Positions 11,811 through 24,529 of a DNA stretch of 64,000 nucleotides are shown here, piece after piece. A model generated the notes under the pieces. It made no database searches, was not told where the DNA came from, and saw only the letters and a program-made list of their open reading frames with translations. The stretch is taken from contig JAQOTA010000050.1 of the NCBI GenBank assembly GCA_029532415.1, positions 1,116,001-1,180,000 on the forward strand, given 5' to 3'. The position numbers and the translations under genes were made by a program. The DNA is from Marasmius tenuissimus (taxonomy: Eukaryota; Basidiomycota; Agaricomycetes; Agaricales; Marasmiaceae). How positions within the stretch are numbered: position 1 is the first letter of the stretch; each line of letters begins with the position of its first letter.

Positions 11811-12954
11811 AGAGACCGGTTAACTGGGTTCTCGGTTAGCCGGAAATTCAGCAAGAACACACATTCCCTTGATCAATAGGTCTTCGTCGCCACCATTTCT
11901 ACCTCCCAAACTCATGGGTTTTGATCTATGACATTGAAACAGTCGTATATTAGAATTTTGTATTGAGGAATTGGCTAGAACCTCTCAAGGAAAAAAGTAA
12001 TGATCGCACTGACGCATCGTTCTTTGCGGACCAGAAATCGAACGATTGTGCATGCGCAGAAGAAGACCAGAGGCGGCGTCGGTAGCTTCGAATGGTCGGG
12101 CGTTCAAACGTTCACGCGCACGTCCAACAGGAATCCAAATCGCCAGCCTAGACTTGCCAGAAGAAACGCGTGGCTTCCATCCAAAGTCGTATTAGGTAAT
12201 TCCTCTAGATCTCTCGTGTCTAGATTTCAATCCGCATTCCTCGAAATCCTTGCACCAGGATCCTCAAGAGCCATCACTTTTGGATGGATTCACATTGTAT
12301 GGAAATAAACCTGCCTTCACATCTCGAAGGCCAAGAAATTCCCAATGGTACGACCTTATGTTCACTTTGAAAGTCTAGGTCTGAACCGTCTAAACGCAGC
12401 TTTCTGTGCAACGTCCGCTCCAGGAACTAAAGACGGAGTGGCTAACGAGTTTGTCTATCTGGTGGCTGGCGGCTGCGTTACTCGGCCGCCGTCTTGGCAG
12501 GCCACGGATGCCAGGATATCATGGAGCAGGACCATCAAGAAGGAGCATATATCGTATTCACATCTGATACCCAGGCAAAGATTCAGAGCTCAGAGCTGGG
12601 TCGCACAATAGAAAGACTGTCAATACAGAATTTGGGTTCAGCTCGGCTTTCATTCTGAATCCAAAGGCTGCCTTTCACCAACCTTTCACCCAGTCCCGCT
12701 CGCCGTTCCACAGCAACACCGTGAATACAATTGTGCCCTTGTACGTACCTTTCGCCTATCTTTCCTTTCTTGGATCCCAAGCTTATAAAAGACCGCTTTC
12801 TTAACAAAGGCCTCCTTTCTACTGATTCTTACACCATAGAATAAGAAGTCCATATGTCTGATTCTGCGTTTTGAAAACCAAGAGCGGCTTAAATTCAACC
12901 CTTATCGCCGAATAATAGGAATTTGGGAGTGCAAAGGGTGGTTATCAAGTACTC
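11811..12954. other. No supportable gene
   Basis: Plus-strand frames at 12000-12308 and 12345-12611 are open for about 90-100 codons but have no domain or credible splice connection. The segment could include more decayed transposon sequence upstream of the Plavaka block, which I cannot demonstrate. Confidence 0.35.
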
Positions 12955-12963
12955 ATATATAAG
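12955..12963 (+). promoter_or_regulatory. TATA-like element of the 13017 gene
   Basis: The sequence atatataag lies 54 bp upstream of the ATG at 13017. An alternative ATG at 12972 lies only 9 bp after this box, which argues for starting the protein at 13017. Confidence 0.45.
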
Positions 12964-13016
12964 TTCTCCGAATGCCTGATTCTATACTCTGCCCTCAACC
13001 ATCACAGAACGCCAAC

Positions 13017-14372
13017 ATGGACTCAGACGACACCTTTTCTCAACCTTCTGTTTCCGAAGATTCCTTTCTGGCACCCTACCACTTTCCTCTGTCTTCAATA
13101 CCTCCGAACGTTCGAGATTCTTTCGACGATGCCACCATGCAGACGAAGAACGGGACGGAATGTCTTCCAGCGGTTATGTTGTGGAATTACCTTCGGAACT
13201 CTGCTCTGCCAGCATGCCTGCGCTTTGGTCAAATCCCCATCAGCACCGTTCCCAAGTTTCTAACACCGTGGCCCGATCATCCCGAACTACAGAGGTTGGA
13301 GGGAACCCGTGTTTTGGAGAAGGTCCAGAAGTATGGCAGATGGGACTTTGCACGAAGTGTTCGAGGCTGTAAGTCGCCCTTCTAAATCGCCCTTCCCACA
13401 GTTTCCATCCGCTGACACTGCTCCTACTAGACGTCGATTCACTCCCTGCGTTTCACATTGGCACAAAGGAAGCTTTGCGTCTGGGACTACCTTCTATGGG
13501 GTTTGCCGAACTGGATGAGAATGACACCGAACGGCTCTCCTTTGTCGACGGAACCGATCAGCTTCGGGAAGTCATCCACCGGGACGTGCTCTGGACGGTC
13601 TGCGAGTGTGTTAGAGTCATTGATCGAATACCCCCAGATGCGCCTCTCTTCCAGCAAATGCAGTTCCATCGAGCGAATCATCTGTGTACCGCTCATAACG
13701 CTCGGTGGGATGTTCTTGCAATGGTAATTACCTTTCCCTTCGGCAGTCTTGAGGTCCTTTGCCAATCCCGTATACATCATGCAGTGCCCGGATCTATTCG
13801 AGGTCATTCCAGTTCTGGTCGTCGTGGTACCTCCCTGGGAAGTCAACGGTCAAGCCCTCAAGCGGTTCACGCTGGGGAGAAATGTAAGCGGATACACCGT
13901 TTTTCAGTCCTAGTCTAAATCACGTCTCGCCCAGTTTATGAACAACATTCTTGATACTCTACCCGTCAATCCACGCGACAATTCAGACAAGCTGTGGGCA
14001 GTCGTGAGTGGCATCCATACACGACATTTGGGGAAGTGCTCAATTGCGTGACAGCTCCACGACGTATGCCGCGAACACGGAGAGTTCTTCATCGTAACCA
14101 ACTATACACATTGGGTTTTTGGTCGGTTCTCTGATGGTTCGCCAGCTTGCCTAGCTTTTAGTGCCGTTCAACGATGCTCACAACTACCTTTTGCTTTAGA
14201 CTGGAAAGTAGCGACCGTCAGTGACCCTGTGGAAGCTCGCACGGTCGAACTAGAAGGCGGCAACATGAACGCCGTACATGACTGTGGTGCCAACATCGTC
14301 GAGTCCTTAGTTTACTGGATACAACTCTCCAGGGGCTCTGCACCACCAGTTGTACAGAGTGAGATTATGTAA
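13017..14372 (+). CDS. Uncharacterised fungal protein, multi-exon
   Basis: Exon 1 is 13017-13368 and exon 2 starts at 13431. Coding then resumes after short introns near 13697-13750, 13869-13919, about 14000-14050 and 14131-14190, ending with TAA at 14370-14372. The protein is soluble-looking, rich in charged and aromatic residues, with no signal peptide or membrane segment. It contains blocks such as A-F-H-I-G-T-K-E-A-L-R-L-G-L, R-D-V-L-W-T-V-C-E-C, P-D-L-F-E-V-I-P-V-L-V-V-V-V-P-P-W and F-F-I-V-T-N-Y-T-H-W-V-F-G-R-F. It resembles uncharacterised proteins I associate with Agaricomycete genomes, but I cannot name a domain. The join near 13697-13745 is uncertain: a weak 49-nt intron (donor gtggga) or a one-base shift would both work. 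Otherwise no stop breaks the gene, so it may be functional. Confidence 0.6.
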
Positions 14373-14453
14373 ATGTAACTATGTAGTTGAACAATTGACA
14401 GCATGCCCATGGTCCGCCTTTACAATATTAATCCAAACCAACCCTCCGAAAGG

Positions 14454-15060
14454 TCAGGTCTCAGGCAGACTCACCAGTCCTGGTCGCCGGGAGTCAGCAA
14501 CCAGTCCCCTGTCAACCACAATCAATCCCAGCTGAGTCGATGACTGGTCTGCCGAAACCACATATGGTCGGCAACCAGGTCCCGACTGGTCTGCTGAAAC
14601 CACATATGGTCGCCGACCACCAGCTCCGCGACTCAGTTGGATGGCAACTAGTTCCCCGACAGTAGTTGCAGGGTGGTGAGCTGGGTTGGCAACCAGTTCG
14701 ACAACTGTGAGGCTAGTTCCGCCGAGTCGGTGACCAGTCTGCCGAGATATTGGCCGCATTTCCCCTCTCGGGCGAACTCACCAGTCCTGGTCACCGGCTT
14801 AGTCGGCGATGGTCGCCAACGGCGTTGGCAATCAGCTCCCAAACTGGGCCGGAGCTGTCTAGTTGAGCTGGGTTGGCTGGGTTGGCCACCAGCTCAGCGA
14901 CTCAGTTGGCTACGTTGGCAACTAGTTCCCCGACAGTAGTCCCGGGGTGGTGAGCTGGGTTGGCAACCAGTTCCGTGGCCGAGTCGGTGACCAGTCTGCC
15001 GAGTATTGGCTGCCAACAATGTTGCAATTGGCCACGCAACAGTTCCCCGTAGTTCGGCAC
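14454..15060. repeat. GC-rich repeat block, satellite-like
   Basis: Words such as ggcaaccagttc, gactggtctgc, ccgagtcggtgaccagt and aactagttccccgacagt recur in direct and inverted orientation. One long direct repeat pairs 14628-14760 with 14894-15005, about 266 bp apart. A shorter pair with accacatatggtcg lies at about 14557 and 14602. Frames here are by-products of the repetition. It begins about 80 bp after the stop codon of the preceding gene. Confidence 0.75.
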
Positions 15061-15705
15061 AAAGTACCCTGCGTCACTCAGGCTAAGCCAGATTGGGCGC
15101 TTAACAACGTCTCTGAGAGGTCCCGTGTCGGGGATCCCAGAACGCGTATCTTCAGCGTCGATCTTGGGGCCTACCTGAAACTTATGGGTTGGGCAAAGTA
15201 TCAAGTATCTCCCGACAAACTATCAGGAGTTATTTGATAGTTGAACCAAGGGAACCCTGCGGTTGAAATATTGAGAAGGTGGGACAGGAAAGCATAATTC
15301 ACGCATGATTTTCAGGAGACATGCGAAAGAAATTTCAAAGAAATTCTAGAGTGTTTGGGGACTCATGGAATCCGAGAGATGATGTAAATCTCACATTGCA
15401 TATCACGTATCTAACACGTATCTTTCAAAGTCCTCTTGATCCTTACGCTGTACTTGAATAAGACATACGCTTTCCAAAATGATCACCAGGATCACATATC
15501 TTCCAAGAATCTTCTCGACAACTCATCCATAACTTCTGCATAACTCAGGATGAACACGCGGTCTGTTACTCGAAACTTGTGCTTTCAGATTTTGTTTTCC
15601 GATAACGCGTATCTCTCACACGAGTCCTGGGACTTACATTGAATTCTCCCCCCATAAGGTTCAACATATCTCTCGAACATCTCAGTTTTCTTATGTAATC
15701 TTGCA
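15061..15705. other. AT-richer spacer before the cassette array
   Basis: No gene seen. The similarity shared by family A copies starts abruptly at about 15706 (gtgctgagcggcttctt). Upstream of that point this spacer does not resemble the sequence upstream of the A3 copy at 29140, so 15706 looks like a duplication breakpoint. Confidence 0.45.
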
Positions 15706-17888
15706 TCCAGTGTGTGCTGAGCGGCTTCTTTTTCAACCACCACCACCGGCCTCACTCGATTTTGCTCAACGTTGGGTGCAATTCACCTATCCCTACATCA
15801 TAGGACATTATCAGAGATCCAGATCCAGTAAGTCATACAGGTATCGGGAAGAGTATGACCCAAAACTGACGACCGAATTAGCTCTTACCCATCGCGTCTG
15901 GGACGCGTTTCTATCACTGGGAATACACGGGAAAGATCTTATGGCACCCTTCCAAGAGGCTAGGAGACTACAGATATGTGCTGAACACGAGTCACGCCGA
16001 CTCTTCACAGCACCACATCTAGGACTGGAGGTACGCCTATGTCGTCTTGGTTTGACTTTTCCCTCTCTTAGCTTCTTTAGGGCAGCCAAACAATCAGCTC
16101 TCTTTCCCTATCGACACTACTCAACATCGGTCATTTTGGGCGCAAATGAACGCCAGAAAACATTCCAGAATCCGTGCAATCCTCGCCCCCTCTATCCGTA
16201 CAACCACTCCATCCACAGACACGTCTTGAATGCAAGCTCTGCGTCATTCTCTCCTTTGAAATCAATCATATCCATGCCGCTATCTTCTACTCTTCACTCA
16301 TTCAGTGACCAGCTCTCGCTTCCCTGACGACCAGACGGAACGTTGACAAAAATCTCGGTCTTCCCTTCGTCCCCTCCACGGTCATCTTCACGCACTCTTA
16401 CCAGTCACGAACCCCAATATCATGTTCGCGTTCAACTGGTAGCGGCCTCGAGCTCTCCTCAGGCCTCAGTACGGGGCAAGCTAGCATCCAAGACGGAGGA
16501 TTGTCTGAACATTCGCCGAGGCGGGAAGGTATTTGTTGGAATTTGGAGATTCGGAGATGAGTAGGACGTATTTTTCACCACCAACAATACGAAGACTCGT
16601 CTACCCAACTGCCATCAGCTCCACATTCCACAGCGTCACCGACGAAAAATGGCGTCGAGTTGATGCCACGTTCTCTCCTGCCCCTCTCAACACCCGCTTA
16701 CAACACCTCCGCACCGCCCAAACACTGACGAAACCAGACCAAAACCCTTCCACCCATATGAACAATCGATACACCGGGCGGATGCGGGCGAATCGAGCTG
16801 GCTTGGAGGAACATCGATCCCCAACGTCGTTCGTCTCGTCTCGTCCGACATGTCTCTATCTATACATTCCATGGGCATACATCCCCGTACTCTACCGGTA
16901 CTCGACATCTCGGTGAAACCGTCATGGCCGCCCGTATTCCTCCATTTGACGGGTATGTCCAATCGGATTCTCGTAACGAAGATGCTGTAAGCCAAAGTTG
17001 CCAATGCTGGACAGACAATCGGGAGTGTGGGGAGAAAAGGAGGGGCTGTTAGGGCATTGTAGGGTGGGTATGGGACTATTTCTCATCCAAGAACTTAGTC
17101 TGATTCTGGTTTCTCTCATAGACACGCTGAATTCTCTCCTCCAAGTTTTTGCTCGCCTCATCAATACCGAAACTTTTGGCTGCGCTGTGCTGGTACTCAG
17201 TCGGACGAGAGGCCATTTTGTCGGTGGCGGGATGTTCAGGGAGAGCGAAAATTGTTAAATTGCATCGACTGTTTCAAATGGAGCTCCCTCATCGTACGCA
17301 CTTTTGGAAGAAGAACGATCAATCGCACCTGGAATACCCATCTTATTGATGGCGAGGCGGGAGGATATGGTTGAAGGTGGAAACGGTGCCAGAGACAATG
17401 GTTGATCTCTCGTCAGATGGAGAGTTCATGGTACGTTCTCTCCTTTCTCCTCGGTTTCTGGGCTATAGCACTGATCATCGTTGTATATGTAGTCCTCCGA
17501 AACGGCAAAACCACAGCTCTCCATGCAATCATCAACCAGACGACTATACAACGACCTCGCACCTAGTACCTGGCGGCCGCCATGAGTTTGACGCGACCGA
17601 GCCATACTGGGGCGGTCGTGGTGGCCGGAGTTCGGGATGTAAGTGACTTCCTGAATCTTCTTTGGGACGTACGCTAACGATCCCTCTCATTTTTGTAGCA
17701 TACAACGCTTTCAATCCGACACCTATATGACTTTCGAAAAGGGCGTTATTCAGATCCCCCGGTTGGCCGAATTTGCTTCCACGAGTTTGAGGGAGATGCG
17801 GGTATGGTCCATGGAGCTCAAGATTACTTCAAATAGTCTGAAGGGGGTTTGCCTCGGCGATGTTTACGTGAATGTGGTGACTTCATGA
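15706..17888 (+). pseudogene. Family A, copy 1 (unknown function)
   Basis: Exon-like pieces separated by GT-AG introns can be followed. One piece is F-D-F-A-like (L-D-F-A-Q-R-W-V-Q-F-T) at about 15720-15830. A second begins T-L-T-H-R-V-W-D-A-F-L-S-L-G (15883-16029) and includes A-E-H-E-S-R-R-L-F-T. A third is a histidine- and serine-rich middle with many shifts. The last exon (17703-17888) contains I-P-R-L-A-E-F-A-S-T-S and ends in V-V-T-S before TGA. That last exon is the cleanest part. No membrane segment, signal peptide or catalytic motif is convincing. Copies A3, A5, A6 and A7 share the same order of pieces. The rest needs several frame changes, so I treat it as decayed. Confidence 0.5.
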
Positions 17889-18289
17889 TCTGTATGCACG
17901 AGTAGGCTAGACTATCTGGCACTGTACCTGCATTCTGATTTCCCTTACCCCCGGTCTAACACTATATCAGAAATTACGAGTGCCGTTAGGCCACCACTTC
18001 ATCTTTCCCTTCCGTCTAAGTATTAATTCCGAGTTCGTCGCAATCTACCCCCCGCCCTGCCCTCTCCCGCTATTTCAAGGCGTCATGTGGGTCCCTCTCG
18101 AAGTCACGCCCACAAGTCGGTATCGGAACTCGGGGGCAGCTCTCCACTCAAACTCTGTATTCTCCTTCAGCTCTTTACCCGTAGCGAGTAGACCCAAAAC
18201 AGGACTACCAGCTCTGTATGGATGGGGATGGGGAATGTGACGATCTTCTGTTGAAGTTCGGACGGGGGATGTCCGTGGACCACGATCGT

Positions 18290-20958
18290 GAGAATTTGTC
18301 GTTCATCAAAGCGCCCGGTGGCCGCAGCTTCTCTTTCAACTGCAACCATCACAATCAGACAACCTCCCATTTCGCTGAACGCCAGACAAAACTGACCCGA
18401 ATAATTCTCGAACGATATAAAAACACGCCTGGATCAAAGTTGTAAGTTAACTTATCAACGAGAATGCGACTTATTCCTCACTGACTTTGAATTTAGCTCT
18501 CCTGCATTGTGTCCTACTCCCTCTAGGACGCGTTTATATGGCTGGGAGTACACATAAAAGACAGAAAAAGACCCTCATGACGCCCTTTCGCGAACTGGAA
18601 GACTAGAAATGAGCCGAACACGGATCACGAAGAGTTTTAAAAACACTACCACCTTTCCATTCAACCGTCACCGACTCCCACTGTTTTTCCTCGGAGATTT
18701 TAGAATCCGTCGATCTTGAGAGACGAAGGTACGCATGTCTCTTTTTGCTCCGAGTTTCCTCATCAAGCCTTCTGTAGGATAGCCAAGCAATTGGCTCTCT
18801 TCCCCTTCCAATACCTTCCACCATCATACTTCATCACCGGGCGAATGGAACACTAGAAAAGATTCCATACCGTTCTCGCCGCCTCTATCCGCACGAATCC
18901 TTCACCGATGACGCGTTATCCCATTTTTTCCCTCGACTTTCACAACCATTTCGAATGCAAGCCTCCCTCACATAACGCAGTAATCACATCGTTGTCGCCA
19001 TCGTCTTCTCTTCCGTCGCTCAGTCCCCAGACTTCGCTTTCTTGATAACTGGATGTGCCATCAGCGAATAGCTCGGTCTCAAGCCTGCCATCTCCTTCAC
19101 AAACACGTTCGAAGATTTTGACCGTTCGCTATCACATATGTATCCCACTAGTAGCGGCCCTCGAAATCTCCCCTGGTCTCATTAGAAGACACGCCGGCAG
19201 TCTGGGCGGTGCATCGTCTGGGTATCCTCCGAGCTGGCAGGCCTTTACTCGAGCCTGGAGACCAAACATGTGTTTGTTGCCGTCGACGATACAAACCCTC
19301 CCCTGGCCAACTTTCATCTGCATTCAACAGCGGCGTCGACAATGAAGATGACATCGAGTGGATGCCAGGTTCCCGCCATATTCCCTTCAAAATGCCGTCC
19401 GCACTCTCTATTCGCTCGCAGCACCTTCAGCCCGCTCACACTGCTGGACAGCAACAACTCCTTCCACTCATCTGCATGACCACTATACTGGGCAGCATCT
19501 ACCCTCAAGGGGTGATCCATACCCACAAGAAACTCGTTCAGTTCTTACAGCGGCGCCGTTTGTCGACAACGACGTACGTCCGGTACCACAAACGCCAGTT
19601 ACTCGAATCGAAGAGAGCGAAGATTCCATCCTACAAAACAACATAGGCAGACTACGATCCGAGGCGCGCGCAACATCTAACGAGGTCCATTGGTCGTTCA
19701 AGGTTCAGAAGTGTAGGGTCGTGGGGGAAAGAAGCGGTGAAAGAGGGTTGCGTCGATTATCTCCCACTCCAGTCGGCTTCCACTGGCGTAGGCGGTTGCT
19801 CTTTGTTATGGGTGGTTGACAAGTCCATAGGCCTCGTTATCGCGCGTGTCATGTCGTCCGACACACCTCTGGAAAACCATCTCTACGCCGACGGTGTACA
19901 CATTCCTTCCGGGTTCCCTGTGCATACATCCACCTTACCAGTAATCGACAACCTTTACCACCGCCGCTACTCCACGACGCCCGCACCTTACTGGGTTCTT
20001 CAATTCGACGGGTACATGTCCCAAATTGGGCGCTCATGAGGAGGATTTTGTGGGCAAGGAAACAGACGAGTGGGGCGCCGGATTGCATGTGAGGCCATGA
20101 GGGCTGTCAGGGCGTTTCAAGACGGGTATGTGACTCTCTTCCATCTAGCGGTAACTCGGTCTGATTCCGAAGGTTGGGCTCTCATAGATTTCGCACTCTT
20201 CACAATCGACTCTCCACCCCCCTGATGTCCTCGACCGGTCGTGTCCTTTCTTGGTCCGCTGAAAGGCAAGACCGTCATTGGTGGTGGAATGGCTGGAGAG
20301 AGACGCTGTGAACGATACATTATGTTGACCCTCTTGGGTGGTATCTCGGTCGGTCGCCCTATTGGAAGAAGCAGAGCGATTGCTCGTACCCGTATACCGA
20401 CTGTACCGGAGAGCTAAGACATTGTGGTTGTGGATGGACATGGCGTTGGGGACGGTATAGATATAAATTATTTTGCCGAACGGAGTGTTCAAACGATGTG
20501 GTGCGTTCTTTCCATTATCGATGTTGACGCTGAAACGCTGATCACCGAGCGACAAAAGCACAAATATGAATGTTGTCGACTATCCGCGGTTTCCACATAG
20601 CATTCAGGGGACGTGCTGGGTTGGATACGATGGTGCTGGACTGGATGGTTGCAGTGGCTAGGGCTCGGGGATGTAAGCCTAGGTTGTCCTCTCCTCTTCG
20701 CAAATGCTAACGATACTTCTCATTTTTCTAGCCTGCGACGCTCCTGATCTGACACTCATATCCGCCCGAACTTGGGACTTGTGAGAAGGGCGATGTGTGG
20801 TACCTCGGTCAGCCGAAGTTACCGCGCGTGGCTGAGGGAGAAGCTTATATGACGGACGAAAATCGAGATTCCTCCAGATGGTCTGGAGTGGGTTTTGCCC
20901 CGACTATGTACACACGAACGCGATGCTTTATGATGCATGATGGTTTATATGATTAGAT
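18290..20958 (+). pseudogene. Family A, copy 2
   Basis: This copy follows A1 in tandem and starts with a piece containing C-N-H-H-N-Q-T-T-S-H-F-A-E-R. After an intron (donor gtaagtt at about 18441) comes a piece similar to A1's second exon, but with stops. The middle part (19040-20040) shows the recurring P-L-E-N-H-L-Y-A-D block, and the end (20750-20958) is the shared final exon. Upstream sequence on the minus strand keeps only the first residues of family M (G-R-F-D-E-R), so the usual M partner is missing here. Multiple frame breaks occur. Confidence 0.45.
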
Positions 20959-21240
20959 TATCCAGCACTGTAATTTCTGGTTTCCTTCCAACCAGTCGAA
21001 CAAGTGCATAGGCGTCGAGCCTCTGCTCTGTCTTCTTAGTCCGCCCAGGTATTCACTCCGAATCCATTTCGCGATTCGAGGTCCTTCCCACCATTGCATG
21101 TCATGTAGGTTCCTTCGAAGTGACGCCCGCGACTGACATCTAGTGTAGAGCTGGACTGAGAAACCAATGATCGTCTGGTCGAAAAGGGAAACCTGCCGTC
21201 TGGTCCAAGGAAACTTTGAATGAATTATAACGCGGTCAGT
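20959..21240 (+). repeat. Conserved trailer of family A copies
   Basis: A block containing tcatgt, ggtccct or ggttcct, tcgaag, gacgcccaca and agtcgg or actgac follows each A copy (about 18080, 21110, 31560, 35275, 48515 and 55440). It could be a conserved 3' untranslated region or part of the duplicated unit. It marks where one cassette gene ends and the next begins. Confidence 0.4.
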
Positions 21241-21859
21241 TGATGACCTGGGCTCGAGTATCTCAAAAAAAAAAGGAAGATGCTTCCGGTTGGCGAGCAG
21301 ACAGGTGCGTAGCTAAGATCTTGCGATGAGAGTGATGAGCAGGCCATGAAAAAGGCATGCGAAGACTGAGACTAGCAGAGGAAGAGAGTTTTACCTCGTT
21401 TTCCGTGACTGAAAGTCCCCTGAACAGCTTTGGGGTCTCAGAGTTGCGTGTCTCTACAATCGAGAACTGACTGATCTCTTCACCGTCTTCCTTGCCTCTC
21501 GAGTCCAGCATCCTCTCTCAATGCTCGCTTGGCCTTGGTTACGGTATATGAAGACGTTGTTTTGGCGCGGGATGAATTATATGAAGCATCGCACAAGCTC
21601 TCCAAACGAAAGAAAGAGAATCAAGGGAGGGCAGAAGAGAAAGGAAAGCACGACACGCACTGTGTAGTACCCGTAAACGGGTCATCCATTAAGCTTCTCA
21701 TACGGTATTTTCCATATCGGCGTCCAATGATTCTCCCTCTCCAACCTGTTGACTGTTGAGTTGTTCGACACTCCATCATCCCTCAACTACACCCATTCTC
21801 CATCTTGATCTAATCTTTCCTTTGCAACGTAGATTCCTCGTGATGACTTGCGCGTTTCC

Positions 21860-24508
21860 GAGTGATAATCATGATTGAATAATGTTCATAGACGGGGACT
21901 GTTGAGGCCTGGAAAATCGGGTCGAGTGAAGGTCGGATAAAACCCCGGAGAATTTAGAAGAGCGCTGTACGCACAAACTTGAGGGCATTCCGATTATATT
22001 AATCACAATCCATTGAAACATTCGTCCTTCGTCGCAGTATTGTCTGGAGGGATAATTGTTGGAAGCTTTCTTGAAGAACCGCGTGATAAGGGAACGATAG
22101 AGAGAGAGCACGTCCAAAAAACCCCATCCATCTCCTCCAGCGCGTCTAACTGCCAATGCAGTCGGCCTCTGCAATCATAACTCGGGTATCCCGATGTTTG
22201 ACACGATTGGAAAAACGAGTTGACAAGGATATTGATTGGCGTTCTGAACAAGGAACGGGTAAACACGGAGCCCCATTCACTGGCTTGTGTGGGAGGGTCG
22301 ATGAACGTTGGAGAGTGAATCAATGAAAGGTAGCGTCGACCCAAGTAGCTGCAGATCAGAGAAAGGTTGCAATGAGGTCGACATTGTTTTGGGAGTTGAA
22401 CTTGCCGGTGAGCGCCAGAAGCCGTCATCGTCGCGGTCGTCGTCTGAGAAGAGAATATGGACGGGCGCTTGTGAATCATCTTGTTTCTCACCACCATCAA
22501 GACGACCCGGCTCCCTTGTTTGCTGCATCTCTCCGTCTTTTAGGATATGGATAGCTTGGACTACCGGATGTGAGTGTACGCTGCTATTTGGGCCTGCCAA
22601 ATACTGACGTTCGCAATGGCAGTCCTCCTGCCATATCTCACCGGCGAATGTTTCGGACATTTTACGGGGGCGAGGTGCGTTCGGAGCGTAGCAGGTGGGT
22701 TTAGACGTGTTTGATGCGGTTTTGGAGATGTTTGATGTGGATTCGGAGGTGTTTGGGGTGGGCTCGATTTTCTCGACCTGCACGTCTTTTCACCACCATC
22801 AACCTCGCGCCTCGCCCTCCATCCGTGCTGGTGTCGACATCGTTCTCTCTCTAGCCATTGCAGACGGATTCCCTGATAGATAGTCCGCCAGCAAAAAGCC
22901 GAGGCGATGGTCTCTACAATGTCCTCCACCTTCACGGATCTCGCCGTCACACAGGCATCCAACCAGCTGTAGATGGTAGCGGTCTCGACTAGCCTCGACA
23001 TCTGCTCGGGCGCGATAGAAAACGACCTTTGTCGTGTCAAGTACGGTTCCAAATCCTATATCCCGATCCATGGAGTCACTCCCTGCTCCTCCGGCCGTTT
23101 CGCTGACCAACCCTCAGCGCTCAGCATCAATCAAGGCGTCAGACGCTCCCTCGATATAGCTCGAAACCTTACGCGTCTCGGTAACCAAATACAACGCTGG
23201 TGTTGACGCCGATGCCCTACAACCTATCACGCCGTCATCAAGCCCTCTTTGAACATCGCGGGGTACTGAGGCGGGGGATTTCACGGACATCTTGGGTATA
23301 TCTTTGAGTTGGAGATGTGCTCGAACTGGTAACCGGAACTGGGGCCATCGGATGAGCGGGAATGTGTCAGAGGCAGGATGAACGCCGGCGAAGATTAAGG
23401 TGGACAGGTAGGGAACGAGACGGTCAGGCTGGCGGGCTATTGCATACAGTACGATAATTGTGGGGACTGTCGTTCTTATTTTCCGTAAGGTGAGTCTATC
23501 CTTTGCCACAATTACCATTGACACTGATATTAATGCAACCTTCCTTTCTCAGACCAAGTCCCTCTATCGTTGGTTTTGGTCGTAGACTCGGTTGCCTCTA
23601 TCATTGTTACCAATTTAATGACCACAACCTTGTCCTGACCTCGAGTTCGCATTTTGCATGTATCCTGCTTGAGCATGTTCCAACGCTGATCGACGCATAC
23701 CTCAATCGGTCTTCTGACCTTCGTTTCTTATTGACGTTTCAAGCTACGCTTGTCAAGAATTTGAGCATTGGTCCGGTAGCTCCGTCGTTAGCCTGAGCAC
23801 CAGAATCGACTCTTCCCCTCCAACCATATTCGTACGCTTGGCGCACTCTCTACGTGCTCTCTCGAACATTCTTATTTTCGGCGTCACAAAGTCTCCGAAT
23901 GCTCCGAGGACAAAATGAACATGGAACATTCAAGCCTTCATCGATAGCTTTCGCAGCGGACACCGAATGGGCGAAAATTAAACCCAGCCAGAGCTCTGCG
24001 GCCTGCAGTTTCTCATACTGAGGTGGGTCTCATTCACTTACCCATGAAGCCCTCGGCCGACAAACATGTGTAGGAGGCCTGATCAATTGATCCAATATAG
24101 TCGGCCGGGAGGTTTCTTCGTGTCTTTGGCGCTGGAATGGTGTGAAATCTTCTTTTAGAATGTTCATCGAATGCGGCGTGTCGATCAGCCTCCTTGCCAC
24201 AAATACCATGTTCTCATCAATTGGAAAGAGCATCCACAGTTGGGAGTCTCGGCAAAAAAACCTTTGGGTTGTCGCTGGAAGCGTGATTCCTCCAAACACC
24301 GAGAACGAGGTACCTGCAAACAGACCAACGGAGGAGCGGACGGTACAATTGGGCTACTTGGAGATTCGGCGGAGATCTTGCACGAGGGGATCATGAGGCA
24401 TGCTGATGCTGTGTCCTCGTGGCCTTTCACGTAGAATTCTGATACTTGCGCATCCTTAGGCGCAGCTGTCCATCTCATTCTTTCCCCCACCCCCATCCCC
24501 GTCCCCAT
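21860..24508 (-). pseudogene. Family B, copy 1 (unknown function, divergent from C1)
   Basis: The minus-strand N-terminus (24508 down) reads M-R-W-T-A-A-P-K-D-A-Q-V-S-E-F-Y, then, after a frame change, F-G-G-I-T-L-P-A-T-T-Q-R-F-F and I-D-E-N-M-V-F-V-A-R-R-L-I-D. Further down are an open stretch 23524-23114 (V-L-Y-A-I-A-R-Q-P-D-R-L-V-P-Y-L), the frame 23052-22561 (S-I-A-P-E-Q-M-S-R-L-V, then a proline/threonine-rich TPPNPHQT segment), and 22500-21869 with L-D-A-L-E-E-M-D-G-V-F-W. Five or more frame changes are needed to join them. I recognise no domain. The order is identical in B2 and B3, which argues that a real gene of about 2.5 kb once existed. Confidence 0.45.
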
Positions 24509-24529
24509 CCCCTTCCTCCATCCTGTTCA
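24463..24529 (+). promoter_or_regulatory. Pyrimidine-rich core promoter of C1
   Basis: An almost pure C/T tract (cccaccccc, atccccgtcccc, ccttcctcc) runs up to the ATG of C1 with no TATA box. Pyrimidine-rich tracts directly upstream of the start are usual at highly expressed filamentous-fungal genes. The B1 frame starts on the opposite strand inside the same interval. Confidence 0.45.

Noticed and set aside
12972..13016. Upstream ATG at 12972 as start of the orphan gene
   Set aside because: It lies only 9 bp after a TATA-like box, so a start codon there is unlikely to be in the transcript; 13017 is in the same frame.
15250..15700. LTR or terminal repeat flanking the cassette array on the left
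   Set aside because: No TG...CA ends, no matching copy elsewhere in the window and no target duplication at 15706.
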